The notes under the pieces were generated by a model that had not been told where the DNA came from, made no database searches, and saw only the letters and a list, made by a program, of their open reading frames with translations. From Desulfobacterales bacterium CG23_combo_of_CG06-09_8_20_14_all_52_9 (GTDB taxonomy: Bacteria; Desulfobacterota; Desulfobacteria; Desulfobacterales; UBA2156): a stretch of 9,860 nucleotides of DNA. Position 1 is the first letter of the stretch. Each line of letters opens with the position of its first letter. The DNA lies in the NCBI GenBank assembly GCA_002771315.1, contig PCSF01000139.1:4293-14152 (forward strand), read 5' to 3'. Below are positions 6,388 through 9,860 of the stretch, piece by piece. A program made the position numbers and the translations under genes.

Positions 6388-7923
6388 ATGGTTTCAAGGA
6401 TTCAAAGCAGCGCATTGATGGGGATCGACGCCTACCGTGTAGAAGTGGAGGTAGACGTCTCGCCGGGGCTTCCGGCATTTACCATCGTAGGTTTACCCGA
6501 AACTTCCGTAAAAGAAAGTAAAGAGCGGGTCAAAAGCGCGATCACCAACAGCGGGTACGTCTTCCCAGATGACCGAATTACGGTCAACCTGGCCCCTGCT
6601 CATGTCAGGAAAAGCGGTACCGGTTTTGACCTGCCCATAGCCCTCGGGATCCTTTTCGCAAGCCGGTCGATTCCCAATCCGGAGCGATCTCAGCACTTGG
6701 TTCTGGGGGAATTGTCCCTTGACGGCCGAATCAAACCCATCGCCGGGGTCTTGTCCATGGTCATCACCGCCAAGGAAGCGGGACTTCAGGGAATCGTGGC
6801 TCCATACGAGAATCGAAAGGAAGCTTCCGTGGTGGACGACCTATCGGTCTTTGCCATCAAAACGCTTTCCGAGGCTGTTGAATTTTTCATGGGAACCCTG
6901 GATCTGATTCCTGAAACATCCGACCCGATAGATTCAGAGGAAACGGCAATCGAAGATGAGGTTGATTTTTCGGAGATCCTGGGGCAGGAACACGTCAAGC
7001 GGGGCCTGGAAGTGGCCGCAGCCGGTGGTCACAACCTCATCATGGTGGGTCCTCCAGGATCCGGGAAGACCATGCTGGCCCGGCGCCTTCCGACAATTTT
7101 GCCGCCGCTTTCCTTTGAAGAAGCCATAGAAACCACCCGTATTTACAGCGCGGTCGGAATGCTGAGAAAAGACCAGCGTCTGCTGACCCGCAGGCCCTTT
7201 CGCGCACCTCATCACACCATTTCCGATGCTGGGCTCATCGGCGGCGGTCATGCCCCTCGACCCGGAGAGGTGAGTCTCGCCCATCACGGTGTTCTCTTTC
7301 TGGACGAATTTCCTGAATTTAAAAAACCCGTACTGGAGGCCCTGCGCCAGCCTATGGAAGACCAGGAAGTGACCATTTCAAGGGCGGCCTCTGCATTGAC
7401 CTTCCCTTCGGCTTTCATGCTCGTGGCCGCTATGAATCCTTGCCCGTGCGGATATCACATGGATCCCAAACATGAGTGCCGCTGCACGGACTCCCAGATC
7501 CTCAAGTACCGGTCTCGGATCTCCGGGCCCCTGATGGACCGCATCGATATTCATATGGAGGTTCCGGCGGTGCCACATAAAGAAATTCGCCGCGGAACCG
7601 GAGGGGAGCCCTCTGCGTCCATCCGAAAACGAGTTTCGGAGGCCCGAAGACTCCAAAGGGAGCGCTTCGGGAAAACCCAAATCACTTGCAATGCCAAGAT
7701 GAGCAGCCGGCATATTAAGCGGTATTGCCCCCTGGATCCGGATTCCATGCATCTGTTGGAGATGGCCATGGATCGTCTGGGGCTTTCGGCAAGAGGCTAT
7801 AACCGGATCATCAAAATCGCGAGGACTATCGCCGATCTTTCAGACATGGAAGCCATTGCACCAGCCCACGTGGCAGAGGCGATTCAATACCGGAGTCTGG
7901 ACCGGGGAAAAAGCATGTCCTAA
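6388..7923 (+). CDS. comM: ComM/YifB, AAA+ Mg-chelatase-like branch-migration helicase
   Basis: In Vibrio, ComM is a hexameric helicase that drives branch migration during natural transformation; family members also occur in non-competent bacteria. From the ATG at 6388 it is 511 residues, close to the usual 500-510. The N-terminal ChlI/Lon-protease-like domain (about 1-165) is followed by an AAA+ Mg-chelatase-like core with Walker A GPPGSGKT at 221-228 and Walker B VLFLDEF with D306-E307. A four-Cys insert at C352, C354, C364 and C366 (NPCPCG...CRCT) is typical of the family and probably binds zinc. The C-terminal Mg_chelatase_C domain ends the protein. The 6388 ATG gives MVSRIQSSALMGIDAY, matching the family N-terminus, with GGGA 5 bases upstream. 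A TTG at 6367 would add seven residues. No competence genes are adjacent. It is divergent from lpxC, and 112 bases separate it from the next gene. Confidence 0.96.
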   Translation: MVSRIQSSALMGIDAYRVEVEVDVSPGLPAFTIVGLPETSVKESKERVKSAITNSGYVFPDDRITVNLAPAHVRKSGTGFDLPIALGILFASRSIPNPERSQHLVLGELSLDGRIKPIAGVLSMVITAKEAGLQGIVAPYENRKEASVVDDLSVFAIKTLSEAVEFFMGTLDLIPETSDPIDSEETAIEDEVDFSEILGQEHVKRGLEVAAAGGHNLIMVGPPGSGKTMLARRLPTILPPLSFEEAIETTRIYSAVGMLRKDQRLLTRRPFRAPHHTISDAGLIGGGHAPRPGEVSLAHHGVLFLDEFPEFKKPVLEALRQPMEDQEVTISRAASALTFPSAFMLVAAMNPCPCGYHMDPKHECRCTDSQILKYRSRISGPLMDRIDIHMEVPAVPHKEIRRGTGGEPSASIRKRVSEARRLQRERFGKTQITCNAKMSSRHIKRYCPLDPDSMHLLEMAMDRLGLSARGYNRIIKIARTIADLSDMEAIAPAHVAEAIQYRSLDRGKSMS

Positions 7924-8035
7924 GTCCATCGGCACTTTACAGGCCCTCTGCCATATGCCATTTATTTTACCGATTTTACAAAGACCTGATGACTCTTACG
8001 GACTCCTGAAGAATGGTACCCAAAGAGGATTTTAA

Positions 8036-9799
8036 ATGGAAGGATTTTACGGCAGGATATTGGAAATCGATGTGACCCGTCAACGGTTCCGAATCACTCC
8101 TATCGGCGACGATATCCTGGGACACTATTTAGGTGGCAAGGGGCTGGGATCTTATCTTCTCATGCAGTTCAATCCCGAAAAGATTTCTCCATTTTCGCCG
8201 CAAAACCGCTTGATTTTCGCCACAGGACCCATTACCGGAAGCCCGATCTGGGGCTCAAGCCGTTATGGCGTTTTCACTAAGTCTCCGCAAACAGGGTTTT
8301 ATAGTGAGTCCTATGCCGGAGGAAAGGTACCGGAAGCCGTCGATGCCGCCGGGTTTGATGCCGTCATGATTTTCGGGAAAAGCGACGAACCCATCATCCT
8401 CGGTGTTTGCCCGGACGGAGTGACATTCTATCCGGCCCAAGACATTTGGGGAATGGATACTTTTGCCGCCGAAGATGCTGTCCATGAACGATTCGGCCGA
8501 ACGCTAAAAAAGGGAGAAAAAGCCGGAGCGGTGGTGATCGGACCTGCAGGAGAAAACCGTGTTACCTTTGCGGTCATCGAAAACGACTACTGGCGCTCGG
8601 CAGGCCGCACCGGTGTCGGGGCCGTCATGGGGAGCAAGCGTATCAAAGCCATCCTCTTCAGGGGCTCAGAACGCCGCAAGCTTCATGATTCCGAAGGTGT
8701 CCTCCAGTTTTCCAAGGAGTTGGCCAATGCGGCAAAAGAACATCCGGTTGTCATTGCGTTCAAGTCATGGGGTACGGCCAACATGGTGGAAAGGACCATC
8801 CGGGCCAATGCGTTTCCCACACGCTACTGGTCCCGGGGATCTTTAGCCCGTTGGGAAAATATCAACGCTCAGGCGCTCCATCGAGAATGCCGGGTGACGC
8901 CCCGCGCCTGTGCCAGGTGTTTCATCGCTTGCGGCAGGATGAGTGAGATTCTCGCCGGCCGACATACCGGCCTGAAAATCGAGGGACCCGAGTATGAAAC
9001 GATTTTTGCCTTCGGCGGCCTTTGCATGATCGATGACATCAAAGAGATCGCATACTTAAACGACCTCTGTGATCGCCTGGGCATGGACACCATCAGCGCC
9101 GGGAACTTATGCGCATTTGCCATCGAGGCCTCCCGGAGAAAACGCATCGACCTTTCTATCGATTACGGGGACGTGGACGGCATTGCCACACTTTTACACC
9201 AGATCGCCGGAAGGGAAGGCGTCGGAAACGACCTGGCCGACGGCACCGTGAAAGCGGCTAAAAAATGGGGCTTGGAGGAGATCGCCATCCATGTTAAAGG
9301 TCTGGAGCCGCCCGGTTATGACCCTCGCGTGCTCAAAGGAAGCGCTTTGGCTTTTGCCGTTTCGGACCGGGGAGCTTGCCATCTGAGGGCGATGTTTCAT
9401 AACCCGGAACTGAGCGGGCTCTTTAATCCGGATGAAATTGAAGGAAAGGCAGCCCACCTCATCGAGGATGAAGATCGGTTGACCCTGATGGACACCCTCA
9501 TCCTGTGCCGCTTTTACAGGATTCTTTACCCATGGGAAAAGATGGCCGATTTCTTCGGCCTCGTCTGCGGGATCCGAACCGATCTGGAAGGATTGCGAAA
9601 GCAAGCCAATGACATTACCACGTTGATCCGTCGGTTCAACCTCCGGGAAGGGCTGAAATCCGATGACGATCAACTTTCAAAAGGGTTTTTTCGAAAAGAC
9701 CTGAATGGCATCCGTCCCCTTGATGAAGCCCAGGTCAGGAAGATGGTCCAGGATTATTACCGCCTTCGAGGATGGAATACCTCCGGCGTCCCGGTGTAA
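8036..9799 (+). CDS. Aldehyde:ferredoxin oxidoreductase (AOR) family tungsto/molybdoenzyme
   Basis: Predicted cytoplasmic oxidoreductase with a tungsten or molybdenum bis-pyranopterin and one 4Fe-4S cluster, likely oxidising an aldehyde to the acid with ferredoxin as acceptor; the substrate cannot be read. At 587 residues it is near Pyrococcus AOR (605). Early motifs are MEGFYGRILEIDV, GGKGLGSYLL and GPITGSPIWGSSRYG. Cluster ligands are C292, C295 and C299 (CARCFIAC) and C491. EGPEYET is at 316-322. The pterin-contact motifs are DRLGMD at 346-351 and DTLILC at 486-491; the latter has Ile where the DxxGLC consensus has Gly. DRGACHLRA starts at D444. The ATG at 8036 follows AGAGGA at good spacing. 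The 112 bases before it show no clear promoter, terminator or riboswitch. No ferredoxin or pterin gene is in view, though only 61 bases follow. BamB-type benzoyl-CoA reductase subunits share this fold but are longer. Confidence 0.94.
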   Translation: MEGFYGRILEIDVTRQRFRITPIGDDILGHYLGGKGLGSYLLMQFNPEKISPFSPQNRLIFATGPITGSPIWGSSRYGVFTKSPQTGFYSESYAGGKVPEAVDAAGFDAVMIFGKSDEPIILGVCPDGVTFYPAQDIWGMDTFAAEDAVHERFGRTLKKGEKAGAVVIGPAGENRVTFAVIENDYWRSAGRTGVGAVMGSKRIKAILFRGSERRKLHDSEGVLQFSKELANAAKEHPVVIAFKSWGTANMVERTIRANAFPTRYWSRGSLARWENINAQALHRECRVTPRACARCFIACGRMSEILAGRHTGLKIEGPEYETIFAFGGLCMIDDIKEIAYLNDLCDRLGMDTISAGNLCAFAIEASRRKRIDLSIDYGDVDGIATLLHQIAGREGVGNDLADGTVKAAKKWGLEEIAIHVKGLEPPGYDPRVLKGSALAFAVSDRGACHLRAMFHNPELSGLFNPDEIEGKAAHLIEDEDRLTLMDTLILCRFYRILYPWEKMADFFGLVCGIRTDLEGLRKQANDITTLIRRFNLREGLKSDDDQLSKGFFRKDLNGIRPLDEAQVRKMVQDYYRLRGWNTSGVPV

Positions 9800-9860
9800 T
9801 CCCTCTCACAAACAGCCGCAACAAATGGAATCCGTGCATATTCCCTGCAAGTTATCTCTA

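Noticed and set aside
5966..6478. 170-codon minus-strand open frame spanning the lpxC start and comM start
   Set aside because: It overlaps two well-supported genes in other frames and would cover the divergent promoter region; its composition (Arg/Pro/Ser rich) looks like a shadow frame.
7931..7947. GG-N10-GC spacing (GGCAC...AGGCC) suggesting a sigma-54 promoter before the AOR gene
   Set aside because: The -12 half reads AGGC rather than TTGC and only the minimal dinucleotides match; chance is likely, and it sits about 90 bases from the start.
9194..9673. 159-codon minus-strand open frame opposite the AOR gene
   Set aside because: Antisense to a conserved enzyme in the section holding a cluster cysteine; no ribosome site or family match.
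9800..9860. Short tail after the AOR gene
   Set aside because: Examined for a terminator hairpin or the start of another gene; nothing convincing was seen in 61 bases.

Overview
The window looks like ordinary chromosome from a diderm, LPS-making anaerobe, most likely of the Desulfobacterota (former Deltaproteobacteria). The main reasons are a lipid A gene (lpxC), a DUF4390 gene directly ahead of an NtrY/NtrX two-component pair, and a tungsten/molybdenum aldehyde:ferredoxin oxidoreductase. This taxonomic reading is inference from gene content; there is no rRNA here. No transposase, integrase, CRISPR array, tRNA or rRNA was seen.

Layout. Five genes run leftward (minus strand) in the order lpxC (6177-5308), a DUF4390 secreted protein (5147-4557), ntrY (4287-2053), ntrX (1977-613) and rsmD (491 to beyond base 1, cut by the window edge). 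Two genes run rightward: comM (6388-7923) and an aldehyde:ferredoxin oxidoreductase family gene (8036-9799). The divergent lpxC/comM gap of about 210 bases is the main regulatory hinge. The gap of about 270 bases between DUF4390 and ntrY is the largest non-coding stretch. It holds a candidate promoter, a perfect inverted repeat and one doubtful small ORF.

Function. lpxC commits UDP-GlcNAc to lipid A. DUF4390 proteins are predicted to be exported. NtrY is a membrane histidine kinase with a large periplasmic sensor region, and NtrX is its AAA+ response regulator. Their placement behind lpxC suggests, but does not prove, a link between envelope state and signalling. RsmD methylates 16S rRNA. ComM is a RecA-independent branch-migration helicase used in natural transformation. 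The oxidoreductase probably oxidises an aldehyde with ferredoxin as acceptor.

The most notable point is in NtrX. The loop that in sigma-54 activators reads GAFTGA is changed to GAVNGS, although the ATPase motifs look intact, so its dependence on sigma-54 is doubtful. Other points of interest are a TTG start with a strong ribosome binding site in DUF4390, a nine-A slippery run in ntrY, and an unsettled rsmD start preceded by a possible 13-codon leader. No clearly novel multi-gene system was found.
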